The notes beneath the pieces were generated by a model that saw nothing but the letters and a program-made list of their open reading frames with translations, had not been told where the DNA came from and made no database searches. Made by a program: the position numbers and the translations under genes. Positions 1 through 13,200 of a stretch of DNA of 64,000 bases are shown piece after piece. How positions within the stretch are numbered: position 1 is the stretch's first letter; each line of letters opens with the position of its first letter. The stretch covers positions 54,618,837 to 54,682,836 of the forward strand of contig CM069438.1 of NCBI GenBank assembly GCA_035610365.1. The letters run 5' to 3'. The DNA is from Aquatica leii. Lineage: Eukaryota > Arthropoda > Insecta > Coleoptera > Lampyridae.

Positions 1-399
1 CACACTTATTTTGTTTTTAAATCTGTTGATAGACCTTTACCCAATTTTACCACTAAAACTTTTTTAAGTTCTCTAAACGATAAAACTTTTAGATATGATG
101 AACTCATTTCAACCAAAAAATAAAGTTACAGTATATTTCCTTGTGTATTTTAATTTTGATTCCTTTACGAACAATTTGTATTAAACAATTAATATAAAAC
201 TTGACATTATTATCTTTTTTTTAGCGTTTTTATATTATCAAAGTAAACACGCGTTACTGTCAAGGACCGTTTACACGAGGTCGATAAGTTGTGTGTTAGC
301 TGCGTAACTTATTACCGGAGAAAAATAATATACATTGTTATGTTAGAATCTTTATTAAAACAAATTTAAAAGGCGAGTCAAAAGTATTGAGGTTAAGTT

Positions 400-1933
400 T
401 GTTACGGTAATTTTCATTACGTACGCCTTTGTTGTTACGGTTGAAATCTTCATTAGGTACGCCTATGTGTTGTCGACGTGAAATTAGATTCGGGTTTTGA
501 CACCCGCTAACGATCCTTTGCGCATTAGATGTCATTTTGGTAGAAAGTCGACACATGTGGATGATGTAAATGGTCTGTAACGAGTGAATATTAATATATC
601 CGTTACCATCGGGGAAATAATGGAAAACCATTTATAATTATTTAATTTCCTAGTTTCGTTAAGACGTTACAGGGTAAGCTAAAGTCATCTTTTAATATAA
701 ACTCGTTTGTAATTCGTTTTCCTTTTGACAGCCATTTTGTGTCCCTTCATGTTACAACTGTTATATTCTCGATAAATGGATATCGTAACTATTAGTAACT
801 AAGACATCACGTTGCCGGACTCGAGCGCTAGCAGAAGGCGATTTCAAGCCGCGCAATTGGGGTCCTACGGAGGCGTCCTGGGCAAACTTAAACTACACGT
901 GGCTGACACGCCGTGTTCGTGTTCACCACCTATTTGTGTTCCAGCGCTATTCTGTATTCGCTATCAATTTATGGAGGGATGAACCTCAACCAATATTTAG
1001 ATGGGACGATATTAACTTTTCTTTATAAGACTTATGGCTATAGCTAATTAAATCAACGACAAAGGGGTACCACAGCATATAACAACCGGTTTATATTATT
1101 TATACTTTCTTGTATCTTAAGTAATAATTGTTGTAGATGTGATTTCGTGAGACATTAGCTTGACACGATTTGCGATTCAAATTGTTTACAGGGTTATGTG
1201 TCGGGGGAACGTACGTTCTTCACACCAAAGAAACCTCCTGTATTTATGGTAAGTGGTTTTATATGTTTTATTGCGTAGTCAAACGGGTCACTCACGAAAC
1301 TTTTGCTATTAATTCTATAATTATCGCTATTGTTGTTTACGAGCTAGGTAATAAATTTCGTTTAGGTCAAGTTGTGCATGCTGTGTACTACCGATTGATT
1401 AACGTTAATGCAATATTAATTTTACACGCTGTGTTAGGATAATTTAACATTAGCGTAGTACTTGCTTACTTCTGTATTTGATTGTCAGTAATGCCATTCT
1501 ACTAATTATGTAACCGATAGTTATTACCACCTATTCTTCGCTATATATATATATATATTTATTGTAGTTTACTTATGTACGGTGTGTTGCCTATGCTACT
1601 GGTATTTAGAATTCATTATAGTCTGTGATAATCCTCAGCGTCTCTACATTAAAATTGTTATCGTGGTTATTTCTTCTTTTATAACAACATACCTATTTCC
1701 TATGACTATCGTATTAACTAGTTGCTTCTGACTACTCGAACAGCTGAGTAGAGGAATTACGAACCTAACATCGTGTTACAAGCATCCTGGTCTGTTGTGA
1801 GCAGACAGACGTGACTTTGGATAGGCTCTGGCGCCCTTAATTATCTTTTATATACTTCTAGAAAACCTACCCCTCTCTCCGACTATTAAGAGTTGGCCGT
1901 GCAGGTTCGTAAAACCACCTAAAGCTTGTAACA
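400..1933. mobile_element. Solo LTR, about 1.5 kb, inserted in copy A
   Basis: The element starts TGTTACGG and ends CTTGTAACA, giving the TG...CA ends of an LTR. It is flanked by the direct repeat AGTT (396-399 and 1934-1937). Copy B has the uninterrupted sequence gaggttaagttatattt near 24388, so the insertion postdates the duplication. A diverged relative in the same orientation lies at 17573-18940. A well-conserved stretch shared by the two includes TCTGGCGCCCTTAA near the right end. No coding region is present. The 4-bp duplication suits the Gypsy superfamily, but the parent element is not in the window. Confidence 0.8.
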
Positions 1934-2156
1934 AGTTATATTTTCCGCTACAAGAAATTAAATTTTGTTATTTTAAATTGGTGACATGGTATTTAATAGT
2001 AAATAAATTTAATCATTAAAGAGTCTTCATCTATAATAGTAAAAAAAATAAGACACTATTATTTCAAATAGCTTTCGGCTAGTAAGGATTAAGATTTATT
2101 TCTTAAAAATTTATTTTGTAGTGTTAAAAATATATAATTTTAATCACTAAAATTAT

Positions 2157-4081
2157 TTAAAGTTTGCCTTCTATAATAAGATCTCTCATCGCTTTTTTGT
2201 TTACTTTATTTGTCGACGTCTTAACGAATTCTTCAAGTATTTTCACTCCAGCTCTTAACCTATGCGAAAAATGCACTCTTCTTTTTACGAATTTTTTAAT
2301 TTGATTTGCAGGCACATGTTTAAATTCGTCTTTTAATAATACAACTCCCATAGGGTGTTCTCCATCTATTTCATGAGGAACTCCAATAACAATAGCGTTC
2401 TCAACAGCCGGATGCAATAAAAGAACTTTTTCTATGGTCGACGGTATAATACGAAAACTCTGATATTTAAACATCTCTTTAATACGACCAACAATATAAA
2501 AGCATTTGTCTTCGTCATAATAAGCCAAATCTCCGGTTTTTAACCAACCATCGTTGTCGAAAAGATTCGAAGAATCCATGTTGTATAGTAAGCCCAAGGA
2601 AAAAACTGTTTTTATTCGCAATTCTCCTAATTCGTTTTGTCCTAATATTTTTTCATTATCTACACTAACAATCTGGAAAAATAACGTTATATAATAGTAA
2701 TTTACGTAACAAGCTTCGACAGTAGGCCACGAGGCCGAGATTTGAATGCGAGTGAGTTATTCTATGAAACTTTCGACGAGAGTAACGTACATTATTTTTT
2801 GTGCTGTTTTAGTCGTTTTTAAAAAAAAATTTGAAATCACCATAAATATAATGTTGGTGCTATATATGTGCTATATACATAAAAAAATATTCAAATACCT
2901 TATAAGATATTCCAGGACACCCAAGACCTACTGAAGTAATTTTCTTTTGCATCAATTTGCGATCGTTTTTAAACATTGGTTTGAATCCTGTTAAAAAAGA
3001 TGGAACTTCTGATTGCCCGTACGTAAACAAAATTTCGGCTTCCCAAAATAATGATTTTATTGCTATCAATTGCGTTTCGCTTAAGACGTTGCCGCCAGTC
3101 ATTACGTACTTTAAGTGATTAAGCGATAAATCTTTTGGTCTTCCAACTTTACACGCAGTCATTATTTCACTGTTGCTCAAAAATAAAAATGTAGTTTTAT
3201 ATTTAGCAAAATCCCAAATTTTGGTTTTGTTAAACGCGTTATAAATCAAACGAGTATTGCCTAGCGTTGTTGTGACAATCAAAAAGATAGAAAAAACTGT
3301 CCAACATGGCGAAGTGTACTCTAAACTGACTGTCCAGTCATAATTGGCGTATCTGCACAACAAATAATTGTATTATTAACAGCAAAAAAAGAAAATACTT
3401 ACATTAAATTGTTGTTTTGGTATAGTATGGAAACGTGGTTGTGACATATTGGTTTTGGTAAACCCGTCGACCCGCTTGTAAAAAATATCATTGCCGTATC
3501 TGTTATGGCTTTTGCAGGTACCGGCAAAAAACACTCTTCGTCTACATCAGGTTTTAAGAATTCAGAAAATGACACGTATTTATCACTACCAAAAACTACT
3601 ATTTCGGCAGTCTGCGAAGCTTTTTTTAAAGCACTTTCTAGCATTCTTGCCATTTGGTGGACCGTAAATACAATTTTAGGTTTCACTTTACTAAATACAT
3701 ACGTAGATTCATCTTTTTTTGAATCCTCGTCGATGCCAACCGTGATAGCACCAAGGAAAAGTGCAGCAAGTACTGGCGTGCAACTATCTAAGTGATTATA
3801 CGTAAATAAACATACAACGTCACCGTACTGAATTCCTCGTTTTTGAAGAGCAAGAGCAACTTTTACGCTCCTTTGCAAAAGACTTCGGTACAAATCTTCT
3901 TTGCCATTTAAACCATCAATCTGCAAAATCACTTTTTGTAACTAGAGACTAAGTTTATACTTACGTACTTGCGCAACTTTGTTTTGGTACTTTAACATTG
4001 AGTCAAACAACACGCATCCAATTCCTCTTGGATCTGGTGTAAAATCTAAAGGTGGAACGTTGATAATTTTTTCTTCTTCTG
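2157..4081 (-). CDS. Acyl-CoA ligase / luciferase-like adenylate-forming enzyme, copy A (4 visible exons)
   Basis: This is a member of the ANL superfamily (4CL/firefly-luciferase-like acyl-CoA synthetases), which activates a carboxylate to an acyl-AMP and then a thioester. Visible exons on the minus strand are 4081-3969, 3920-3403, 3352-2899 and 2672-2157, all with GT..AG borders and compatible phase, giving about 532 residues. Exon 2 ends with the P-loop motif FFTSGSTGLPKP. Exon 3 holds YGQSEVPSF at the usual YGxTE position. Exon 4 has GWLKTGDLAYYDED and the hinge region FYIVGRIKEMFKYQ. The C-terminal TNKVNKKAMRDL retains a lysine at the catalytic position. The protein ends GKL, a weak relative of the peroxisomal SKL signal. 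A very short 5' exon with the start codon is not visible, because exon 4081-3969 opens in split phase. The substrate cannot be told from sequence. The exons are open, so it may be functional. Confidence 0.85.
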
Positions 4082-4418
4082 CTAAAAAAAAGACACGTAT
4101 TATAAAACAAGAATACCTAATGTACATAAACCAACATCTATCGGCCAGTTTTAGAAAACAAGTTTGCTTTGAAATTTAGCTGTTCATGCTGTCAGTTTCT
4201 TTAGGATCTGCTATCAGACTGATTCTCTCTGTAGTTGTTCAAGAAAGCCAAACTGTTAACACTGAGATCTCATAGACCGTATCACATAGATGTTAGCAGA
4301 CCAAAGTCAAGAAACGCAAAAACAAAAAATCGACATAAAAATAAAGAAGACCAAGAAGAACAAACCGGAGTCACTAAAGAACATAATTGTTAATATGTCA
4401 TCAAAGAAGCTAACAACG

Positions 4419-6252
4419 TGTTACATTCCAAAATTAACACAAAGTCACTGCCTGCAATGTATTAACATAAACGGGGGTTGTGCCACTAGCTCAATGGAGA
4501 CGGGGTGAGTTTTATTTAAAAGTTTCGTGATCGAAATGGATTGACTTGTCGAAAACACAAAATCGATAAATAATAATGTCGAAATCAAAGGGCGCCAGGA
4601 AGGGGGTAAAGCTTAATGGACTAATGACCCTTGCCAACCATAAGTCCGCTTCTGTAGTATGCACCCCCAATGGACTTACCTTAGAGGGTGCATTTGCTAA
4701 AATCTAAAATAAACTAATAAAGTTACACACGCGGAGGCCGACGGAATTAAAAGCTCTTTACAATTTAATAATTTAACATTTATTTGAACAAAATAAAACA
4801 AAATGAATAAAATAATAAAATAAAATAATTGAATTGAAATTGACAAAATTAATCACACAAAACAGTAGCAAAATAATAGAAAAATTACTTGAATGCACGT
4901 TTGATCAAAACAAATTTACAGTTAATGGAATAAAATACACAAACAAAATTATAAAATACACAATACAGAATTTTAAAGAAATAGACAGCACAAATTAATC
5001 AAACTAAAACATCTATGCTCACGGCCGGGCGCGTGTCGATATAATTTAAAAAAAACAAAATGAAAAATACTTATAAAACTAATTTATATACATATAATTT
5101 GAATCGATATTTCGGTCCCGTTTAATAAATTTTAAACTTGGGATAAAACAGTACCGTAAAATACGGTCATTAATTAGTTACATTAACGATAACTTCGAAA
5201 CACTTGTAATTTTTAATTGAAAATTCAAAGCTTTTAACACTTGATCGCGTAAACGTAAATAATATCTTCTCGATTAAATAAATGGTGCAACATAAATACC
5301 TTGAATTCGTCGTAACTGCAGGAACGTACTTATGGTTAGATGGTCCGGGATGGCCAAACGAAAAGGTACTCCAAATACTTTCTATGCCGGCGGAAGAATT
5401 TCTTTATTAACACATAACATAATCCGCACAAATGCGAAGATTGGACACAGTACAACCCAACGATTGAATATCCAACTTGAAACTTGCGTTATAATTATGG
5501 AAACCGTGAAATTTGCTTAATCCGTAAATTACGAATATTGAAAAGAAGATAAAAATCAAACTTTTCCATCACTACACTACATTTTCACGGTACCAATTTT
5601 CTTTTACTTCCACGGTAGGGCATAACGAAACGTACCCTTACCAACCGGTAACCGGTAATTTAAAATTGCCACCGACGATCGATTGTAGATTATTCATCCC
5701 CAAAAATCAAAACCTCTCATATTTAACACCTTGTGTTCCCACCAAATTCTCTTCGCTTGCGCGGTAACATCTACGTAAAAGAAAGAACATTGAACAAACA
5801 AGAAAAACAAAGACGGCAATTATAATTAGCCACGTGAATTTCCGCACGTAGACTTTGGTTCACACAAGAACGCTGAGACTTGCATTACTGCAGGTGGCTT
5901 AATCAAAGTGTAATTACCAAGAAAAATGTATCAACTTACATTCCACAAAGGAAGTCGTAAATTATAATGAATTGGTATTCTACGAAGATAACCAAATAAA
6001 GTACTAAATTAAACTCAAAATTACGGATCTTTATGCATTTAAAAGAAAATTGCAATAATGATTGAAAACAACTTGAAATATCATTAAACTCAAACCACAC
6101 AAACAACAAACAAAACGTTCTCGATGCCAATACCGTATCAAACGATGAAAACAAAACCAAACTACAAAAAAAAACGCCAATTCAGCCAGCTAAATCTATT
6201 TATGGGGCTTGTCATAAAAAGAAAACTGCTGAATCATCAAACGCAGGTCACA
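4419..6252. mobile_element. 1.8-kb LTR-like insertion with 4-bp target duplication
   Basis: The insertion starts TGTTACATTCC and ends CAGGTCACA, between direct repeats AACG (4415-4418 and 6253-6256). Copy B reads straight through this site at about 27085-27095 (gctaacgacagtggaaatc), which proves a clean insertion. It has no coding region longer than chance, an A-rich stretch near 4760-5000 and TG...CA termini. A solo LTR of an unidentified family fits best. It is not obviously alike to the LTRs at 400-1933 or 17573-18940 beyond the first six bases. Confidence 0.65.
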
Positions 6253-9200
6253 AACGGTGGAAATAAATTTTTGTTTTAGTACCAGAAAAAATAACAAAAG
6301 AAGATATGATCACAGGAGTGAAAATAGCAGTTTTCAACAACTTTTAAAACGACAACAAATAAGCTGTGTTTTAAAGAAAGTTAAAACACGTAAACGAAAT
6401 GTAACCAACAAGAAGAAGACTGACAAGGGCAATGCGATTGTGATCCTGGATAAATAAACCTACAAGCAAAAAATCAATGCACTACTAGATTCTATAGTTT
6501 CACTTAAACTTTAAAGAGGTCTTTCGGCAAAGATTGCTCAAAGAATAAATAATTTTTTGGAGAGATCAACACCGGAAGAAGACGAGAAGTAGTTGATACC
6601 AAGAACCAATCGATCAATCAATAAAGCTTAAGTCGTTGAACTTGCGGACGATATTATCTTAATGACCAGCTTCAGAACGGAATGACAATCACACAAATCG
6701 ATAATTGGCTTATTAAACACGATCTAGAGTTAGCGCCAAACTGAAACTATAGTCTTTTTGGGCAAACGACGAATTAGCACCATCTCATTTACAATACATA
6801 ACCACGTAGTCATGCCAAAAAACAATATTAAATACCGCGACGTTTACTTCAACAAATACTTAGACTACGGTGACCATGTCAAGATGGCAGCCGTCAAAAC
6901 CACTAGAACGGCATCGGCGATCACAAAAATTATGCCGAATGTAAACGGGCTGTGTATGTTAAAAAAGCGACTAGTATTTGCAGTGGTCGCTTTGAGTATG
7001 TTATATGCTGCGCACATAAGGGCTGACAAAGGAACAAAGCGTCTTAGTCAAAAACAACTTGATTGGATCCATTTTTAATATAGAAAGTAAAAACACACCC
7101 TTTTTTACCAGCCACTACCCCAAAGCAGGCTTCTATATAGTTGCATCTAAGATGTACTCACACAATTGTAGTAGAGTGAGCAAGTACCTAAACTGCATCC
7201 GTAGGCTTATGCCAAACTAAACTTAAAAAAACGGACAAAGTTTGTCAATTCTGTTAGGCTAGTGTTTAACGTTTCTAAGTAACACGACAAACAAAAACCA
7301 GTAGTAGTCCCTTGTCTAATCAATAATCAGAATAAGCGAAAGTTAGTCCCACAAACCGACGCTTGGAGGATACTTAACGTCACTTCTCTAGAATGCAAGA
7401 GCAGAACGTACGCAGTATTAATAGACGACAGTGCAAAAGAGCACTTTAGTCAATCCACAGCGTAGCACACATAGGCCTTAATAATGTCAACTTCCTCATC
7501 CGTTCTATAGATAAAAAAAAAACCTGAGAATACTTTAAATTAATCTACACCACTGTAAAACTTATTCAGGAACCATGGATAGTAACAAGAGAGATCCGTG
7601 AGGGAAGAAGTGCTAAAGGTAAAGTTATAGAAGAAATTAACAAAGAACGAGTTAAAAATAAGGCACTAGCGTTTTTTAGTGACGGTTTTAACGGCAAAGC
7701 TACGGAATACAGATCGGCTAAAAACAACTCCAGAGACGATATTCCTTTGGAATGGATCTAGTAATCCACAATTTCGGAAATATCCCAACGTTTGACTGTG
7801 GCAATAAAAAGTCACATAAAGATATCACTATGCTCGGCAAAAATGGCTCCGGGAGTTATCTCCTGGAAAGTTAACGAGGAAGGAAGGCCTAAAGTATAAA
7901 ATACAAGTTATGCTTAAACTAGCAATTAACTGCTCAAACCGACAGAGACCACGCTGAAACATTAACAATTTTGACACACATAAATTCCTAAGTGCAATGG
8001 AAGCCAGGTTCTCGCAAGACGTCTGCAACAATATAAGGGCTACGGTTAATTTTATATTCCACGCTGGCAACGAAAGCATGCCTAAAACAAGAACAGGAAT
8101 AAAACATAATGCTTTCTACCGGTGGTCCAAAGAATTAGAGCGCCCTAGAAAAATCTGCATTGATAATCGCAAGAAGACGTTTCGCAGTAGAAAAGTAGGT
8201 GTGTCACCAACTGTCCTCAAAACACTAAGACAAATAAGGGAAAATTATAAAGATGCTATCAAAAGAGCGAAAAATAAAGCAGGAAACTAGAGAACAACCC
8301 GTGGGGCACAGCTTATAAATTCGTTTCCAAAAAATTTAATATAGAAAAAAATCAGCCAGCCCCATCGGTTACCGAAACAAAAGAAATTATTGAGAATTCT
8401 TTTCCCGGACATCCTATAATTACATGGCATATTAAAAAAACAACTCCTTCTTCCTCCTTCAACTTTGAGGAACTACGGGAAACGCTTTCCTAAATGGGGA
8501 TCAAAAAAGTTTCTGAACCGAATGGGATCCTTAACAAAGTCATCAAGATTGTAGCCACGGTTTACAATAAAACGGTTTCAAAACTAATGAAGGAAGGCAC
8601 TTTTCCAAAAACATGAAATACGGCATATGTGGTACTAATCTTTAAAAAACAAGGCAATATGTCTTATAAACAATATAGAAAAACTCTACAAATGGCTTTT
8701 GTTAAAAAGAATAACAAAGAATATCGACCTTTGGACACACCAATTCGGGTTTAGGAAAAATAGATCTTTGCTGGATGCACTAAACAGTATACGAGATTTG
8801 GCTTCGGCAGCAAGAGAAAGCACTTCGAAAACCAAGCAAATAGAAGCACTGGTATCGATAAATATCCAAAACGCTTTGAATACCGTCTCTTGGGAATCCA
8901 TAATCAAGGCAATGAAAAGAATAAACATCAACCCACACGTAGTTAAGATTATTAAGACTATTTGTCAAATAGGTCAATAATTTACTTAGACGACGAAAAT
9001 CAATCGTCAAACACTAGATACCGTGTAGGGTCTCACAGGGTCCCATCCTAGGCTCCACACTAAGGAACATATTTTTTATTGACCTGTTAAACCATAACCT
9101 CTCTAGACAAAATCAACTAACGGCTTGGCTGATGTTTTGGGGATTTTTGGCATCTAACACACAATCCTTAAAAATAACCATTAACCATAGCTTAGAACTG

Positions 9201-9624
9201 GTGGACTATTGGCTCGAAAGCAACAACCTCACGGTTGCGGCTGACAAAACCGAGACGATCGTTTTTGCAGGTAGACTAATTCTAAAGCCAATTAGTTTCA
9301 CGCATAAAGGAGTCGAAATTGTAACAAAAGATACCATGAAATGCTTGAGGGTGACAAAAACCTGAACTTTGGAGATAGTAGAGCGGTGGCTTTGGCCAAA
9401 CTAATGCCAAACGTGAAAGAACCTTGTGCGTAGGTTCATAATGTTGACTGTTATGTCAACCTTTCTCTACGCGGCTTCTGTATGGCCTTCTGCTTAAATA
9501 TCGAGAGATACAGACTATGGCAGAAAAAAACCAGCGTAAAGTGGCCTTTAGGATCACCGCCGCTTATAGGACGGTGTTTCTGGAAGCTGCTTGAGTCTTA
9601 GCAGTGTGCGTTTCTATAGATTTA

Positions 9625-11353
9625 GAGGAGAAAACCCGAATATGGGCCCCCGTTTAGTTTTTCGTTAATGATTTTTATATTTTTTTGAAAAAAATCTAAA
9701 ACTTGGGTATGCAACCTAGCCCGAAGACTCTTCTGTAATTGTAGAAGCAACAGAGTTTCAAACAGGCAAAATTACTGTGATTTGAAAAACAATATGAACT
9801 CATGCCAATTTCACATAAGAAGGTAGGTTGTGTGAAATATGAGCCTTTCTGAGAAATTACACAAAAAAGCTAACAAGTTGCAAAATAAACTTTACTTTCA
9901 AGAATAAACTTACATATTAATATAATTTAAATTGAAACGATAAATTATCTGCAAAAATCACAAACCTAATTGTCTTTCTCTGCTTCCAAACATTGCTCAT
10001 GTGCTCACATATTGCACATGAGGCAACGAACCTATAACTCCCCTCTGTGATCTTCTGAAAAACGACCATCACAAAACAGGCATGTGGCATCTTTATCATC
10101 TGGAACGATTTGGCCGATATCATCTATCGGCCGGAACAAATGATTCGTTTGCTGCGTTGAAGTTTTCGTCGCTATTAGTATCACTTTTCTTTTGTTTCTA
10201 AGATGCCCTCCTTGTTTTGGAAACACTTTCCGTCTGAGGAGTGGTTTCTTAGGTGTAGAAAGTGATTGATCTAAGTCAAGGATGAACGGAGAATATAGTT
10301 CCTGGGAGGAACCACGCCTTGGTGATCATTACAATTTTTTCTGGGAAAAATCAACATGGGTGGTACAAACTGACCACTAGCACTTATAGTCGCGATAAAC
10401 GTAAATAACGAGCCACGTTCTGCGGATGTAATAGACGCTATTTGTCTCTTTCCTTTTCTTCTGTAGTTATGTTTTGTGTACTCATTTTGCAAATTATCAA
10501 AAAACGCCTTCACATTTTTTTTGGTTGGTTTTCGAACGGAAAGTAAACTGCCATGGCGACGTAAAAATGCATCAAGCCAACTACGCCCGGCAATTCCATT
10601 TTTGAATACATTCGCTCTCCTATTTCTAGTAGCTAAAGCATATGCCATTCTTCGAATATCTTTTCTTGTCAATCCGTAGTACTTAGCTTCCATGGTTAAA
10701 ATATAATTAACCAGATCTTTTTCTATCTCTTCCTAAAACTGTTTTTTGTTCTAGTTGGGTCTGAACTACTACTTCAGCTTTCAAGTTATTTTCGTTGTCT
10801 TTTTAAAAACGTCTGGTGTTGATCTTGGTAGGTTAAAAGATTTACTGGCTTTTTTAAACCCATACCTTGGTTATTTACATTGTCCAAAGCCCTTACTATA
10901 TCTTCGCATTTCCACTTCCTTCTTGAATTCTTTGGTGAGTACTTTGGTTGACTACGTGGCATGATGCTCCTGGAAAACCCTAAATTCAAAATCAGGCCCG
11001 AATATTATAATGTCATTTTATTTTTTGAGAATAAGCGACTCAATATCTACGCGAATCTAATAAACCTTAACGTTAATGCAACACCCTGATGTCAATATTT
11101 GAAACCTAGTCCGATAAAAATATACAAAACATTCTAAGGCAACTTACCTCTAAATATATATTCAGATTTAGTAAGCACATTCACAAACACCGGTTGACAA
11201 CAGAATAAAATATATATAGCAGACCATCGGCAAAACAGTTGGCTATTCAGTAATTTCATTTTAGGCTAGTTTACATAGATGTTGCATGATGTACTATTGA
11301 TTTTTAGAGGGGGCTTATATTAAATGCAGGGCCCATATTTGAGCACTCTCCTC
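9625..11353 (-). mobile_element. pogo/Tigger-type DNA transposon, internally deleted
   Basis: The termini are inverted repeats: the left end starts GAGGAGAAAACCCGAATATG, and the right end reads inward as GAGGAGAGTGCTCAAATATG. The element is flanked by TA on both sides (9623-9624 and 11354-11355), the Tc1/mariner-pogo target. It lies inside the R1-clade LINE fossil of copy A. Copy B lacks pogo at this site but carries a LINE there instead. Transposase remnants are described separately. Confidence 0.85.
10032..10970 (-). pseudogene. pogo-type transposase remnant (psq HTH, CENP-B HTH, C-terminal finger)
   Basis: Minus-strand pieces follow transposase order. The N-terminal piece at about 10960-10790 starts MPRSQPKYSPKNSRRKWK and resembles the pipsqueak-type helix-turn-helix. 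The next piece (10693-10271) has the CENP-B-type DNA-binding helix (SWLDAFLRRHGSLLSVRKPT) and then jumps to the beginning of the DDE domain (FIATISASGQFVPPMLIFPR). The last piece (10226-10032) has a zinc-binding tail, CLFCDGRFSEDHRGE. Frames change between pieces. The stretch that should hold most of the catalytic DDE core is missing or shortened, so the enzyme is dead. Confidence 0.8.
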
Positions 11354-12269
11354 TACTAGCAGAGGAGAGGAGTAACGCAAGAAGAGTGGTTTCAAGGTCG
11401 ATCAGAAAAGTGGAATCTTTATTAAAATGGCTAGCAAGATGGAAATTGTTTCTTAAACTAGTGTGGACCCACACCTTAATCCCAAACATCCATGCATCAG
11501 TAACTAGAAAGCACGGATTGCTTAACTTCCACAGCACGCAAGAATTCACCGGCCATGGGTGTTTCGGGAATTAACTAAATAGTATTAAAAAAAAAGAAGG
11601 CCCATCGTGCTTCTTGTGTGAAGAATTTAACGATGATGCCAACCACACAGTTATTGAATGTAGACAATGGCATAAAAAGGAAAGATTTTAATCGATAAAC
11701 ACAATCTTAACATAGAGGACATTATTAAGTCGTTTCAAAGTAGCAAATCGACATGAATTCAAATAAACAACTTCCTCACAGAAACTATAAGAAAAAAAAA
11801 GAGCTATGGAAAACGTGATCTGAACAGTAATTTCCATCAAACGAACCGAAGTTATGATAAGAACAAGAAAACCGCAAGGTGATACCATCTACCATAATTG
11901 ACCGAGGGCTGGGCCACTTGAACCTGCTGCGGCAGGCCAACGCCTAACAGAAATCAGCAAAATTGGAAAAACTGCTACAAAGCAACACATTGCAAAAGAA
12001 TGCAAAAAAATTCAAAACTCACCAAAACTTTACTAAAACTGAAAGTTATGCAGAAGATTAACATCTATAAAGATGAACCGGTATGTAGACTTTGTCAAAA
12101 AGAAGATGAAACAGCGTATTATATTCTCTTTGAATGCTTAACATTAGAGCGCAGAAGACACCAAGTGAATTGGGACCTAACTTTATTGACAACCGTAAGC
12201 TAATAGGAGAGAATACAAATCTAATAAAATCACGGAGGTAAGCTTATCGACTTAAAAGCGCCTGACAGT

Positions 12270-13200
12270 ACGAAAATCCCGAAAGAAACTAAACAAAGAT
12301 AACGGCATTTTTTATTAATAATGTGTTAGACTACCTCTAGTACCGCGCCCTTTTTGGCATAGATTCAACCATGTGGTCGATTGCATCCCAGGCAAGGTTC
12401 TAGTGTTTGTGGAGGATTAGTCAATTGCTTGAGTTTTCTACCTATTATGTTCCACATATGTTCGATAGACAACAGGTCGGGAGATCTAGGTGTTCGGGGC
12501 AAGATATTGGTGTTAGTTACTTTGCAGCGCTTTATAGAATGCCTTACAATACGGAGACGGGCATTATCTTGTTGGAAAATTAGGTCCTCCAGTTCTTGAA
12601 GGAATGGAAGGATATGAGGTTTTACCACTACATCAACATATCGGTGGGCATTCATATTCCCTCGGATGAATACTAACTACGACCTGCTTCCATGTACCCT
12701 ATATCATAACCCTCACTGTGTAGTGAACATGCCGCTTAACAGAAAAAAGCACATTGCGACGTTCTCCACGTCTACATCTGACCATTATACGACTATCGTG
12801 CATTCCCAAGCAGAATCGTCACTGAAGATTATCTTATGCCATTCCACGCCTCAATCCAGTCGCAAAGTACACCACTTCAAAGGTTGCTATCGATAACGAG
12901 CCGAGATGTGGTTGATAATACTGTAAGCCAAAAGCTCTAATTTTACGGTAAACTGAACAAAGGGCTCCAGGACGTCATTTGTTTCAAAACCATTGATCTT
13001 GTATTCGAGAATCGGTTTCTTAATGCCATTCATCGAAGATGGCGGTCCTAAATCACATTTGTCTGTCTTGGCCGTCTACTTTCTTGCCTACGACATTTTT
13101 GATCTTTTCTAGACCATGCTTCATAACACCGTAATACAGAGGATTGGTTACGGTTAAGACGGTTAGCAATTTCTATGAATGAAAAACCACCTTCACGTAA
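12270..13200 (-). pseudogene. Tc1-like transposase remnant, copy A
   Basis: On the minus strand, 13195-13000 encodes a degenerate Tc1 helix-turn-helix (EIANRLNRNQSSVLRCY) followed by an RRP-like basic stretch. The segment 12655-12365 has the end of the catalytic domain: FQQDNARLR and SPDLLSIEHMWNIIGRKL. The second aspartate (QQDNA) and the glutamate (IEHMW) are 34 residues apart, as in Tc1 DD34E enzymes. Frames are broken between these parts. Terminal repeats were not resolved. The parallel copy is at 34790-36057. Confidence 0.75.

Larger units (their letters stand above)
4190..12260 (+). mobile_element. R1-clade LINE fossil, copy A (interrupted)
   Basis: An old non-LTR retrotransposon on the plus strand, split by insertions at 4419-6252 and 9625-11353. 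ORF1 remnants include a decayed zinc-knuckle region near 6950-7040 (AAHIRADKGTKR). ORF2 remnants run from the endonuclease end (about 7560-7860) through the linker at 7990-8290. Reverse transcriptase pieces follow at 8690-8980 (FGFRKNRSLLDALNSIRDLA; INIQNALNTVSWESIIKAM) and 9130-9365 (LVDYWLESNNLTVAADKTE). The R1-clade motif AYRTV lies near 9565. A terminal C2HC finger with VCRLCQKEDETAYYILFEC is at about 12085-12150. Many frameshifts and stops show it is long dead. The parallel copy is at 26690-34790. Confidence 0.8.

Noticed and set aside
1170-1442. Open frame of 90 codons inside the solo LTR
   Set aside because: It has no recognisable motif, is not preserved in the related LTR at 17573-18940, and is short enough to be chance in AT-rich DNA.
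1541-1560. Short AT dinucleotide run as a microsatellite feature
   Set aside because: It is only about ten repeats in AT-rich DNA and adds nothing to the annotation.
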